Assembly: GCF_013607875.1 (NCBI RefSeq)
Contig: NZ_VDES01000003.1
Location: 153,819 to 217,818 of the forward strand
Direction: 5' to 3'
DNA length: 64,000 nt
DNA from: Blastomonas ursincola
GTDB lineage: Bacteria; Pseudomonadota; Alphaproteobacteria; Sphingomonadales; Sphingomonadaceae
Notes under the pieces: generated by a model
Seen by the model: only the letters and a program-made list of their open reading frames with translations
Database searches by the model: none
Told to the model about the DNA's origin: nothing
Shown here: one piece after another, positions 1-8,505 of the stretch
Layout: the number at the start of each line of letters is the position of its first letter
How positions within the stretch are numbered: position 1 is the first letter of the stretch
Translations under genes and position numbers: made by a program

Positions 1-576
1 GGCGCAACTGTCTTCTGGAACCGGCTGGACAATGCCATTGCCAACGTGACACTGGCGCGCGGACCCGGCAATTTTCCCGGAGTAGGCTTCGTTTCGGCGG
101 CGGGTGCGTTCAGCCAGCGGCAAAATCTCGACGCGGTCGAGGCGAAGGGTGTCGAGATCGAAGCGAGCGGCGATATCGGCGATGTCCGCCTTGCCGCCGC
201 CTACAGCTATGTCGATGCCAAGGTGGAGGCTGCTCCAGCTCAGGCAACGATCGATGGACGCAGGCCCGCGCAGGTGCCGCGCCACTTTGCCACCGGCTCG
301 GTCGGGTGGTTCCCGCGAGGCGGTGACAGCGGCGTGAATATCACGGCGCGCTATGTCGGATCGCAGTTCGAGGACGATCTTGGCCAGCTTGCGCTCGACG
401 ATGCGCTCACGCTCGATGCGCGTGCGGCGCTCCGGCTGAACCGCAATCTGCTTGTCGAACTGCGCGGCGAGAACCTGTTCGACACGACCGTGCAGGCGGG
501 CATCAGCGGCCCCGGTATCATCGAACGTGCCCTGCCGCGCACGATTTGGCTTGGCGTGAAACTGGACATTGAATAG
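1..576 (+). CDS. TonB-dependent receptor, C-terminal part (5' end outside window)
   Basis: The frame is open from base 1 and ends at a TAG, so only the last 191 residues are present. The sequence alternates short beta-strand-like stretches with polar loops (YSYVDAKVE, ITARYVGSQFEDD, LDARAALRLNRNLLVELRGENLFD), the pattern of the last strands of an outer-membrane TonB-dependent barrel. The GENLFD motif is typical of these receptors near the C-terminus. Such proteins import siderophores, cobalamin or organic substrates with TonB energy. The protein ends LGVKLDIE without the usual terminal aromatic residue. It lies 15 bp before a MarR regulator. The substrate cannot be told from this fragment. 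Confidence 0.85.
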   Translation, partial: GATVFWNRLDNAIANVTLARGPGNFPGVGFVSAAGAFSQRQNLDAVEAKGVEIEASGDIGDVRLAAAYSYVDAKVEAAPAQATIDGRRPAQVPRHFATGSVGWFPRGGDSGVNITARYVGSQFEDDLGQLALDDALTLDARAALRLNRNLLVELRGENLFDTTVQAGISGPGIIERALPRTIWLGVKLDIE

Positions 577-591
577 CCTGACCGACGCAAC

Positions 592-1044
592 ATGACCCGC
601 AGCATAACTCGCCTTGCCGATTTCCTCCCCTATCGCCTCTCGATCGCGTCGAATGCGGTGAGCGATCTGATCGCGCGCGAATATCGCACCCGCTTCGGCC
701 TGAAGATCCCCGAATGGCGGGTCATGGCGGTGCTGGGCGATGTCGGCGAGGCGACGCAGCGCGAGCTGGTGGCGGCGACGCGGATGGACAAGGTCGCCGT
801 CAACCGCGCGACGAAGACCCTGGGCGAGCGCGCCTTGATCCAGCGTGCGCCGAACATGGCGGATGGGCGGTCGCACCATCTGGCGCTGACGGCGGCAGGG
901 CAGGCGCTCTATGCCGAGATCATGCCGCTCGCACTCCAGATGGAGGCGCAGATCATGACCGTGCTCGACGATGACGAGCGCGCGCAGCTCTCCGCGCTGA
1001 TGAACAAGCTGCTGGCGCGCGCGGATGCCCTGACCGATGACTGA
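592..1044 (+). CDS. MarR-family transcriptional regulator
   Basis: A 150-residue protein with the MarR layout: an N-terminal helix for dimerisation, then a winged helix-turn-helix at about residues 55-105. The TQRELVAATRMDKVAVNRATKTL stretch is helix-turn-helix-like, and the wing contains the typical DGR. A C-terminal dimerisation helix follows. MarR proteins usually repress an adjacent transporter or catabolic gene and are released by a small aromatic ligand. It sits between a TonB receptor and a fumarylacetoacetate-hydrolase-family gene, so control of aromatic or phenolic catabolism is a reasonable inference, not shown directly. The ATG at 592 has only a weak Shine-Dalgarno sequence. Confidence 0.9.
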   Translation: MTRSITRLADFLPYRLSIASNAVSDLIAREYRTRFGLKIPEWRVMAVLGDVGEATQRELVAATRMDKVAVNRATKTLGERALIQRAPNMADGRSHHLALTAAGQALYAEIMPLALQMEAQIMTVLDDDERAQLSALMNKLLARADALTDD

Positions 1045-1140
1045 CCCGCGCCGCCCGGGTCTTGCATTCAAGTTTCATTTGATACTATGCTGCGTGCAGC
1101 ATCTCCGCATTCCGGCAACAGCAAAAGGCAGCCGCATCCC

Positions 1141-2148
1141 ATGAAGCTTGCATCTCTCAAGAGCGGCCGCGATGGCCATCTCGTCGTCGTTTCGAACGAT
1201 CTCGCCTGGTATGCCGATGCCAGCCATCTGGTGCCCACGCTCCAGGCGGCACTCGACGATTGGGACCGCATGGCGCCGTATCTCGAGGTGCTGGCGCGCG
1301 ATCTCGAACATGCCGCCATTCCGCGCGAGCGCTTTCACGAACATGATGCCGCTGCGCCGCTGCCGCGCGCTTATCAATGGGCGGACGGATCGGCCTATGT
1401 GAATCACGTCGAGCTGGTGCGCAAGGCGCGCGGGGCGGAGCTGCCCGAAAGCTTCTGGACCGATCCGCTGATGTATCAGGGCGGATCGGACGACCTGATG
1501 GGCGCGCGCGATCCCATATTGCTCAAGGATGAGGCCTGGGGCTGCGATCTGGAAGCCGAGATCGTGGTGGTGACCGGCGACGTGCCCCAGGGCGTGACGC
1601 CCGAAGAGGCGCGCGGCTATATCCGGCTGGTCGGCCTGGTGAACGACGTGTCGCTGCGCAACCTGATCCCCGACGAGCTCGCCAAGGGCTTCGGCTTCGT
1701 CCAGTCCAAGCCAGCCAGTGCGTTTTCACCGGTGTTCGTGACGCCCGGTGCACTTGGCGACTATTGGAAGGACGGCAAGCTGCACCGCAAGCTCTTGGTC
1801 GATCTGAACGGCGAACCGTTCGGCCGGGCGGTGGCATCGGACGACTGCACCTTCGATTTCGGCGTACTGATCGCGCATCTGGCCAAGACGCGGCGTGTGC
1901 GCGCGGGCTCGATCATCGGATCGGGAACCGTCTCCAACCGCGACAGCGATGGCGGCCCCGGTCGCCCGGTCAGCGAGGGCGGCCTGGGTTACAGCTGCAT
2001 CGCCGAAGTGCGCATGGTCGAGAAGATCACCACCGGAGAAATGAAGACCCCGTTCCTCAAGCATGGCGATACGGTGCGCATCGACGTGCACGACGACAAG
2101 GAACACACAATTTTCGGCGCAATCGAGCAGGTGGTGAAGGTCGGCTGA
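1141..2148 (+). CDS. fumarylacetoacetate hydrolase family protein
   Basis: 335 residues. The second half shows the FAH fold signatures: a D-x-E-x-E acidic metal site in GCDLEAEIVVV, LVNDVSLR, a substrate-loop stretch GFGFVQSKPASAFSP, and GSIIGSGTVSNRD. These enzymes cleave C-C bonds in acylpyruvates using Mg2+ or Ca2+, for example fumarylacetoacetate at the end of homogentisate catabolism. The length fits the short bacterial FAH type rather than the 420-residue eukaryote-like enzyme. I chose the ATG at 1141 over an upstream in-frame ATG at 1087: the 18-residue extension is low-quality sequence, and a purine-rich AAAAGGCAG lies before 1141. The exact substrate is uncertain. Confidence 0.85.
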   Translation: MKLASLKSGRDGHLVVVSNDLAWYADASHLVPTLQAALDDWDRMAPYLEVLARDLEHAAIPRERFHEHDAAAPLPRAYQWADGSAYVNHVELVRKARGAELPESFWTDPLMYQGGSDDLMGARDPILLKDEAWGCDLEAEIVVVTGDVPQGVTPEEARGYIRLVGLVNDVSLRNLIPDELAKGFGFVQSKPASAFSPVFVTPGALGDYWKDGKLHRKLLVDLNGEPFGRAVASDDCTFDFGVLIAHLAKTRRVRAGSIIGSGTVSNRDSDGGPGRPVSEGGLGYSCIAEVRMVEKITTGEMKTPFLKHGDTVRIDVHDDKEHTIFGAIEQVVKVG

Positions 2149-2163
2149 GCAGGCTTGGGAGCG

Positions 2164-3114
2164 TCAGTCCTGATCGTCACCGGCAGCGGAAGGATTGAGG
2201 ATCGCGCTGACGAGCATGCGGCGCTGCTTCCAGCCGGCGCGGGCGTGCGGCATGCTGTAGAGCGTTCGCAGCAGTGCGATGTCCCAGTCGGTCGGGTTCG
2301 TATAGACATTGCCGGCGTCGAACAGGCCCAGGATCGAATTCGGCATGGGCTGGCTGGTCGGAGTGGTTTCGGCAAAGGCGACCATGGCAGCATAAGCGGC
2401 CACGGCATCGAGCGAGCGCCCCTGCGCAAGCTTGACGTCGATGACAACCGTTGCCTTGAACAGCGCGCGAACAGCCAGCGTGCCGATGATGGTCGAGCGA
2501 TAGGCCTGCACCGTCTCGTTGCCATGGCCGATCGCAGATTGGCCACCAATTCCCGTGCTGAAAGTATTTCCGTCGGTCGCCTGCGCGCCGGCCAATAGCG
2601 AATCCGAATTGGCCGTCTTCATGCCATCGGCACCTTGGCTGCGGCTGTTGTACCACCAGCGTATCGGAGCGTCGCCCGTCAGCAACTGGTCGCGCTGAAC
2701 AGGTGTGAGTCCGGCGAGACGGCTCGGTGCCTTTTTCGCCAGCTGGCGCATCAACGCACGCGCGTCGTTGGTAAATGTCACCGCGATATTGCCCTGGCAG
2801 CCTAGAGGGGCGGTCTTGATTCCCGATACCTGCGCAATTTCGCGCATCCGCGCTTCGACAATCTGAGCATGGTCGGCATTGATGCCCACGACCTTCGGGC
2901 AAACTGGTTCAAGCCAGCGCGCAACCGGATCGGAGCTGTTGGCGATGCCCGTACGCCGGACATAATCATTCGCCTGCTTGCGCAGCTCGGTCGGGTTGGC
3001 GGCGGGGGCGATGACGTGGATTTCCGGTTTGGGCTCCGATTGCGCGATCGCCGGTGCGTGGCCTAATGCCAGCATGCAGACAGCTGTGGTCAGGAACACG
3101 GTCGTGCGTTTCAT
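2164..3114 (-). CDS. exported protein of unknown function, tandem paralogue 1
   Basis: 316 residues starting MKRTTVFLTTAVCMLALGHA, a clear Sec signal peptide with likely cleavage after AIAQ. I do not recognise the family. It is homologous to the next two genes. Shared landmarks are DPVARW followed by CPKVVG, GCQGNIAVTFTND, the block APIRWWY, VVIDV, AAYAAMVAFAE, PNSILGLF, and a C-terminal AGWKQRRMLV. Two cysteines (in the CP and GC motifs) are conserved among all three and could form a disulfide. The start at 3114 was chosen over a far-upstream in-frame codon because it begins the signal peptide and follows GGAG. Probably periplasmic or outer-membrane associated. Confidence 0.8.
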   Translation of the reverse strand: MKRTTVFLTTAVCMLALGHAPAIAQSEPKPEIHVIAPAANPTELRKQANDYVRRTGIANSSDPVARWLEPVCPKVVGINADHAQIVEARMREIAQVSGIKTAPLGCQGNIAVTFTNDARALMRQLAKKAPSRLAGLTPVQRDQLLTGDAPIRWWYNSRSQGADGMKTANSDSLLAGAQATDGNTFSTGIGGQSAIGHGNETVQAYRSTIIGTLAVRALFKATVVIDVKLAQGRSLDAVAAYAAMVAFAETTPTSQPMPNSILGLFDAGNVYTNPTDWDIALLRTLYSMPHARAGWKQRRMLVSAILNPSAAGDDQD

Positions 3115-3202
3115 TGTCACGCTCCAACAGCTGCCATTTCTGGCGGAAAGGCTCTTGCAAACGGCCGGGACAGGCTGCCCCTGCTGGGCTCCGGGTGCTG
3201 AC

Positions 3203-4174
3203 TCACGGCTTTTCCAAGATTCGCCCGGCCTGTTCGGCATCCTGAACCAGCCTGGCCACCAGCATGCGCCGCTGCTGCCAGCCGGCGCGGGCAGCGGGTA
3301 TGTCGTAAAGGCCCTGCAGGAAGCTGATGTCGAAGCTGGTCAGCCTGGCCTGGGTTCCGCCGCTGGCGAACAGCCCGAGCAGCGAATTCGGCGGAGGAGT
3401 GCCGGGCTCCAGCTCTGCCAGAGCGACCATCGCGGCATAATCTGCAACGCTGTCGAGCGGCAGGCCATGGGCACGATTGATATCGACGATCACCGTCGCG
3501 CTCTGCAGCGATCGGATCACCTGTGTCTGCACCACGCCGGACCGGAATGTCCGGATGCCTGGGACACTCAGCAAAACCCCAGACGGCTCGGAGCCTGACC
3601 CGAGCGTTTCTGCCGCGGATATCTGCGGAGCGACGCTGACGCCGTCGCTGGTGCCGAGGGTCGTGGCATACCACCAGCGGACGGGCGCGTTGCCGTCCAT
3701 CAGTTCGCTGCGGGCATGTTGAGGAACGTCGTTGAGCAAGGTTGGATTGCGCGACGCCACGCGCCGGGCGGTTGCCTTGCCATCGGTCACGAAGCTGATG
3801 AATATGTTGGCCCGGCAAGGTGCATCGGCCGCCTCGACACCAACCCGCTTCGCCAGCCCGCGCAGCCGGTCCTCCACTATCCGCCCATAGACGTCATGCA
3901 GGCCGATCACTCTGGGGCATATCGGCACGTTCCATCGCGCCACCGGATCGTCATTCCGGATGATGCCGGTCTTGCGGATATAGTCGTGCGCGTCCTTGCG
4001 CGCTTCGGCTTCGGTCAGGCGTTCGCCCAACACCTCGATCTGTGTGTCGGCGCCATGGCTGGCGATGGCGGGGCCCGGACTATTCTGGCCCTGTGCGGTG
4101 CCGGTAGCAGGAAAGGCAAGCAAGGCAGAGCATGCAAGAATAACGGAATGGCGCAGTTTCGGGCTCGGAAACAT
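3203..4174 (-). CDS. exported protein of unknown function, tandem paralogue 2
   Basis: 323 residues with an N-terminal signal peptide (SVILACSALLAFPATGTAQG). Same family as its neighbours: DPVARWNVPICPRVIG, CRANIFISFVTD, APVRWWY, ATVIVDINRA, DYAAMVALAE, PNSLLGLF and AGWQQRRMLVARL. The middle section after RWWY, a Ser/Gly-rich linker, is the most divergent part. The ATG at 4174 is preceded by a perfect AGGAGG at 5-bp spacing, better than the ATG at 4195. It lies 88 bp upstream of paralogue 1 on the same strand, with an AT-rich inverted repeat in its own leader at 4224-4263. Function unknown. Confidence 0.8.
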   Translation of the reverse strand: MFPSPKLRHSVILACSALLAFPATGTAQGQNSPGPAIASHGADTQIEVLGERLTEAEARKDAHDYIRKTGIIRNDDPVARWNVPICPRVIGLHDVYGRIVEDRLRGLAKRVGVEAADAPCRANIFISFVTDGKATARRVASRNPTLLNDVPQHARSELMDGNAPVRWWYATTLGTSDGVSVAPQISAAETLGSGSEPSGVLLSVPGIRTFRSGVVQTQVIRSLQSATVIVDINRAHGLPLDSVADYAAMVALAELEPGTPPPNSLLGLFASGGTQARLTSFDISFLQGLYDIPAARAGWQQRRMLVARLVQDAEQAGRILEKP

Positions 4175-4223
4175 CTCGGCCTCCTGATGACGCATCCGTT
4201 ACATCATGCAGGGATTCTTCGAC

Positions 4224-4263
4224 TTATTCAACCAAACTAATACATTCATAATGGTTTGAATAA
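4224..4263. repeat. AT-rich imperfect inverted repeat upstream of tandem paralogue 2
   Basis: TTATTCAACCA (4224-4234) and TGGTTTGAATAA (4252-4263) are reverse complements apart from one extra base, with a 17-bp AT-rich spacer. The AT content stands out in this GC-rich DNA. The element lies 50-90 bp upstream of the ATG at 4174 on that gene's strand. It could be an operator or a structured leader. No terminator-like U-run is present on either side. Confidence 0.55.
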
Positions 4264-4341
4264 TCCGGCTATCGAAAAGCATCGATATTCAGTTACGGAT
4301 CGACCATGTATCGACGCGACGCGTGGGCGCGCCTCGCCCGG

Positions 4342-5322
4342 TTATTTGACCGTGTCTGCCAGCCCTTCGGTCAGATCCTCTTCATCGTCAATCTGACCGG
4401 CCGCTTCCGAATCCTTCAGGATCCTGCCCACGAGCATGCGCTTCTGTTTCCAGCCCGCTCGGGCCGCGGGGATGCTGTAGAGTGCCCTGAGGAAACTAAT
4501 GTCCCAGTCGGTAGCGCTTGCGACCGGGGTATCGGGCGCAAACAGCCCCAGGATCGAATTGGGAGGAGGGGTCTGTGCTGGCTTCATCTCGGCAAAGGCG
4601 ACCATCGCGGCATAAGCAGCGACAGCGTCGAGCGGGACACCCTGCGCAAGATTGACATCGATCACCACCGTCGCGCTGCGCAGCGCGCGGACGATCTGGG
4701 TGCGGACGATGCTCGAGCTATAGGCCTGCACCGTCGGCAGCCCATTGCCGATCGACGAGCCTCCGCCCTCTGCCGTGCCGCTGTTGGCAGCAAGGCTGTC
4801 AGATGTGACCGCACCCACCCCGTCAACGCTGGCTTCTTGCGTCGTATACCACCAGCGCACCGGCGCAGTGCCATTGAGTAGCGCGGACCGATCAGGAATC
4901 TGGACTTCACTCAGGCGGCGCGGCGATTTTTTCGCGATGCGCTGAACAACTGCTGGCGCGTTGGTTGTGAAGCTGACGACGATATTAGTCTTGCACGGAG
5001 CCTGTGCTGTGTCGATTTCTGCCACTTTCGCGAGTGCACGGATCTTGCGTTCGACAATCGCGGCATATTCGGGCTGAATGCCCAGCACCACCGGACAGAT
5101 TGGAGTGACCCAGCGCGCCAGCGGATCATCACTGCTGGTCGACACCGTCCGCCTGACGAAGTCGTTGGCTTCCCTGCGCGCCTGCTCCTCGGTCTGGCGC
5201 CGGCCGATGACCTCGATTTCGCTTTCCGGGGACGCTTGCTGGGCCTGGGCAGAGACCGGCCCCACGCCAGCCGAGACAATGATGGCCAAAAACAGCGAGA
5301 GTCTGGCGGATCTGGCAGACAT
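4342..5322 (-). CDS. exported protein of unknown function, tandem paralogue 3
   Basis: 326 residues. The N-terminus SARLSLFLAIIVSAGVGPVSAQA is a Sec signal peptide. Conserved blocks match the two downstream paralogues: DPLARWVTPICPVVLG, CKTNIVVSFTTN, APVRWWY, ATVVIDVNLAQG, AAYAAMVAFAEM, PNSILGLF and AGWKQKRMLV. It closely resembles paralogue 1, whereas paralogue 2 looks more divergent by eye. It carries an extra acidic C-terminal tail (DDEEDLTEGLAD). The start at 5322 (MSARSA) follows a GGGGG tract. Three consecutive same-strand copies point to local duplication. No catalytic signature is visible, so no function is assigned. Confidence 0.8.
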   Translation of the reverse strand: MSARSARLSLFLAIIVSAGVGPVSAQAQQASPESEIEVIGRRQTEEQARREANDFVRRTVSTSSDDPLARWVTPICPVVLGIQPEYAAIVERKIRALAKVAEIDTAQAPCKTNIVVSFTTNAPAVVQRIAKKSPRRLSEVQIPDRSALLNGTAPVRWWYTTQEASVDGVGAVTSDSLAANSGTAEGGGSSIGNGLPTVQAYSSSIVRTQIVRALRSATVVIDVNLAQGVPLDAVAAYAAMVAFAEMKPAQTPPPNSILGLFAPDTPVASATDWDISFLRALYSIPAARAGWKQKRMLVGRILKDSEAAGQIDDEEDLTEGLADTVK

Positions 5323-5421
5323 GCATTGCCCCCATGAAATCATGTGGCATGACATTGCAGCAGGACCGATCTGCATGCCATCGCAATTCGACCAAGGCAC
5401 GCAGATATCCGGCCAGCGCCG

Positions 5422-6078
5422 TCACCGGATCGGCGAATCCGGGGCTAGGCGCATGTCGAGATAATTGTCGACCGAGTGCATCAGATCGTCGAGCTCGTGC
5501 TCGAAGAAATGGTTGGCGCGGCTGATCTCGTCGTGGTGGATGGTGATGTGCTTCTGCGTGCGCAGCTTGTCGACCAGCTTCTGCACCGCGCCGGGCGTCA
5601 CCACCGTATCGGCGGCGCCCTGGACGATGATGCCCGATGCGGGGCAGGGCGCGAGGAAGCTGAAATCGTACATGTTCGCGGGCGGCGCGACCGAGATGAA
5701 TCCGCGGATCTCCGGGCGGCGCATCAGCAGCTGCATCGCGATCAGCGCACCGAAGCTGAAGCCCGCGACCCAGGTGGTCTGCGCTTCGGGATGGAAGCTC
5801 TGCACCCAGTCGAGCGCAGCGGCAGCATCGGAAAGCTCTCCGATGCCGTTGTCGAAAGTGCCCTGGCTGCGGCCGACGCCGCGGAAATTGAAGCGCAGCG
5901 TCGCAAAGCCGCGGCGCACGAAGGTCTTGTAAAGCGCCTGGGTGATCCGGTCGTTCATCGTGCCGCCGCCCTGCGGATGCGGATGCAGGATCATGGCGAC
6001 CGGTGCGCGCGGGCGAGGGGCGGGGCTGAAGCGTCCTTCAAGGCGGCCTTCGGGACCGGGAAAGATGACGGCGGGCAT
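5422..6078 (-). CDS. alpha/beta hydrolase (HPHP-type, dienelactone-hydrolase-like)
   Basis: 218 residues. The N-terminal HPHPQGGG motif is followed by FRGVGRSQG and the nucleophile elbow GFSFG, with Ser108 as presumed nucleophile. The acid is probably in GAADTVV, and the base is the histidine in RANHFF near the C-terminus. There is no signal peptide, so it should be cytosolic. Family members are small serine hydrolases of generally unknown substrate. It is divergently oriented to the cysteine desulfurase pair across a 211-bp gap that presumably holds both promoters. I recognise the fold confidently but not the substrate. Confidence 0.85.
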   Translation of the reverse strand: MPAVIFPGPEGRLEGRFSPAPRPRAPVAMILHPHPQGGGTMNDRITQALYKTFVRRGFATLRFNFRGVGRSQGTFDNGIGELSDAAAALDWVQSFHPEAQTTWVAGFSFGALIAMQLLMRRPEIRGFISVAPPANMYDFSFLAPCPASGIIVQGAADTVVTPGAVQKLVDKLRTQKHITIHHDEISRANHFFEHELDDLMHSVDNYLDMRLAPDSPIR

Positions 6079-6289
6079 GTTTTGCGCTCTTTCGGCTGAA
6101 ACGACACTAATGTCGGCATGTTGAATATCAGGGCGGCAGAAGCATCAGATAGGGTCGCAGCGGCTGCCGGGAAGGGGCGCTATACGCAATCCGCTCGGGC
6201 AAAAGCAACAAAATGCGTGGATTCGCGCCTGACTGCGGTTAGAGGAACGCGATGAGCCGTTGTTCTCTTCCTCACGATCCGCTGCCCCG

Positions 6290-7375
6290 ATGAACCAGCC
6301 GCGCATCTATCTGGATCATGCCGCTACGACGCCGGTGCTCGCCGAGGCGCGCGCGGCGATGATCGCGGGGATCGAGCGCTGGGCCAACCCGTCGTCGCCG
6401 CACAGCGACGGGCGTGCGGCGCGCGCGGCGCTCGAAGAGGCGCGGCGGCAGATTGCAGGCGCGCTGAACTGGGACGGCGAGGTGATCCTGACCAGCGGTG
6501 CGAGCGAAGCCATCTCGCTCGCCATGCTGGCGGGCAAGGCCGATGGCTGGATCGTCAATCCGACCGAGCATGACGCGGTGCAGCGGCTGACGGCGCGCAT
6601 CCCGGCAGGACGGTCGCTGATGCGGCTCGCGGTCGATCTCGACGGACAGCTGGTGATGGCGAGCCTCGCGCGTGCGCTCGAAACCTGCGGCGGACGCCCG
6701 ATGGTGGTGGTGCAGTCGGTGAATAGCGAGACCGGGGTGATCCAGGATAATGCAGCGATCACCGCGATGGCGCGCGACGGCGGCGCGCTCAGCCTGTGCG
6801 ACGCCTCGCAAAGCGCGGGCAAGCTGCCGCTGCCCGATGCCGACATGATCGTGGTCTCGGCGCACAAGCTGGGCGGTCCGCCGGGGATTGGCGCGTTGCT
6901 GGTGCGCGATCTCGGGCTGCTCGAACCGCCCGGCGGGCAGGAAAAGGGCTATCGCGGTGGGACGGAGAATGTGCCTGCCGCCATGGGCTTTGCCGCTGCG
7001 CTGACGCACGCGCGCTACTGGACCGACCGGGCGGCGGACCTGCGCCATCAGCTCGACAGCGCCATTCGCGGCGCGGGCGGGGAGGTGGTCGCGCAAAATG
7101 CGCCGCGCCTGCCGAGCATCGGTAGCTATCGCATGCCCGGCATGGCGGCGAATGCGCAGCTGATCCAGTTCGACCTCGCGGGTGTCTCGGTTTCGGCGGG
7201 CAGCGCCTGTTCGTCTGGCACGCTCAAGACCAGCGCGGTGCTGACCGCGATGGGCTGGGACGAGAAGGCGGCGGGCGAGGTGGTGCGGGTGAGCTTCGGC
7301 CCGTCGACCACGCGCGCGCACGTCTATCGCTTCATCGAATTGTGGCGCGACATGGCGGCACGGGCAAAACGCTGA
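6290..7375 (+). CDS. cysteine desulfurase family protein, copy 1 (class V aminotransferase)
   Basis: 361 residues, NifS/IscS-like. It begins with the typical IYLDHAATTP. The cofactor region has TEHDA and LCDASQSAGK, and the PLP lysine lies in VVSAHKLGGPPGIG. The persulfide cysteine lies in SAGSACSSGTLK. All catalytic elements are therefore present, so it should take sulfur from cysteine for Fe-S clusters or thiolation. It is more compact than the next gene. The ATG at 6290 is preferred over a TTG 30 bp upstream. Its stop overlaps the start of copy 2 by one base (TGATG), which implies translational coupling. Confidence 0.88.
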   Translation: MNQPRIYLDHAATTPVLAEARAAMIAGIERWANPSSPHSDGRAARAALEEARRQIAGALNWDGEVILTSGASEAISLAMLAGKADGWIVNPTEHDAVQRLTARIPAGRSLMRLAVDLDGQLVMASLARALETCGGRPMVVVQSVNSETGVIQDNAAITAMARDGGALSLCDASQSAGKLPLPDADMIVVSAHKLGGPPGIGALLVRDLGLLEPPGGQEKGYRGGTENVPAAMGFAAALTHARYWTDRAADLRHQLDSAIRGAGGEVVAQNAPRLPSIGSYRMPGMAANAQLIQFDLAGVSVSAGSACSSGTLKTSAVLTAMGWDEKAAGEVVRVSFGPSTTRAHVYRFIELWRDMAARAKR

Positions 7376-8502
7376 TGACAAGCGGACCGATCTATCTCGA
7401 TTATCAGGCGACGACCCCGCTCGCGCCCGAGGCTTATGCCGCGATGCTGCCCTGGCTCGGCGGGCCGGAGAGCGCGGGCGGATGGGCCAATCCGCACAGT
7501 GCGCACCTGCTCGGACGCAAGGCCTCGGCCGCGGTCGAGGTCGCGCGCGGGCAGATCGATGCGCTGATGCCCAAAGGCGGGCGCGTGATCTTCACCAGCG
7601 GCGCGACCGAGGCGCTGAACCTGGCGATCCGGGGGGCGCTGCCCGCGCTCGCGCCGCGCCGACGGATCGTCACGATCGCGACCGAACATGCCGCCGTGCG
7701 CGATACGTGTCTGTGGCTGGAGGCGCAGGGCCATGATGTCGTGCTGCTGCCGGTGGACTGCGACGGGCTGGTCGACATGCCCGCGGCGCGCGCTGCCATC
7801 ACGCCGGACACCGCGCTGGTCGCAGCGATGCTGGTCAATAACGAGATCGGCGTGATCCAGCCGATCGAGGTGCTCTCCGATCTGGCGCACGCGGCGGGCG
7901 CGCTGTTCGTGTGCGATGCGGTGCAGGGCTTCGGGCGCGTCGCACTGCCGCAAGCGGCGGACATGATCGCGGTCACCGCGCACAAGATCCATGGCCCCAA
8001 GGGAATCGGTGCGCTCTGGGTGCGCGAGGGCACGGCGCTCGAACCGCTGATCCATGGGGGCGGGCAGGAGCAGGGGCTGCGATCGGGCACGCTCTCGCCC
8101 GCTTTGTGCGCCGGTTTCGGCGCGGCGGCGAAGCTCGCGGCGCAGCGGGCGGAGGAGGATGCCGCGCATGTTGCATGGCTGCGCGATCGCGCGCTGGAGC
8201 TGTTCGCGGGCTGGCAGGTCAACGGATCGCTGAGCGAGCGCTATCCCGGCAATCTCAACCTGCGCCGTGACGGGCTGGATGTCGCGCGGCTGATGTCCGA
8301 TGTGCGCGGCGTCGCCTTTTCCGCAGGCTCGGCCTGTGCCAGCGGTTCGGGTCGGCCCAGTCATGTGCTGACCGCGCTGGGCCTGTCGAGCCGGGAAGTC
8401 CGTTCGTCGATCCGGCTCGGCTTCGGGCGCTATACCGGCATTGACGAAATCGAACGCGCCGCGCATTTGATCGTTGATGCGGCCAATCGGCAGATGGGGT
8501 GA
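7375..8502 (+). CDS. cysteine desulfurase, copy 2
   Basis: 375 residues. Motifs in order: IYLDYQATTP, FTSGATEALN, the TEHAAVRD histidine, CDAVQGFGR, the PLP lysine in VTAHKIHGPKGIGAL, and the catalytic cysteine in SAGSACASGSGRPS followed by VRSSIRLGFGRYT. It is a canonical IscS/NifS-type enzyme and probably the main sulfur donor here. No iscU, iscA or suf gene lies nearby. The downstream neighbour, 3 bp away, is a 2Fe-2S ferredoxin, so the three genes likely form one operon serving Fe-S assembly. How the two desulfurases divide their roles is unknown. Confidence 0.9.
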   Translation: MTSGPIYLDYQATTPLAPEAYAAMLPWLGGPESAGGWANPHSAHLLGRKASAAVEVARGQIDALMPKGGRVIFTSGATEALNLAIRGALPALAPRRRIVTIATEHAAVRDTCLWLEAQGHDVVLLPVDCDGLVDMPAARAAITPDTALVAAMLVNNEIGVIQPIEVLSDLAHAAGALFVCDAVQGFGRVALPQAADMIAVTAHKIHGPKGIGALWVREGTALEPLIHGGGQEQGLRSGTLSPALCAGFGAAAKLAAQRAEEDAAHVAWLRDRALELFAGWQVNGSLSERYPGNLNLRRDGLDVARLMSDVRGVAFSAGSACASGSGRPSHVLTALGLSSREVRSSIRLGFGRYTGIDEIERAAHLIVDAANRQMG

Positions 8503-8505
8503 TCG

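Noticed and set aside
1087-1140. Upstream start of the FAH-family gene
   Set aside because: The 18-residue extension is low-quality and the next ATG has a purine-rich site.
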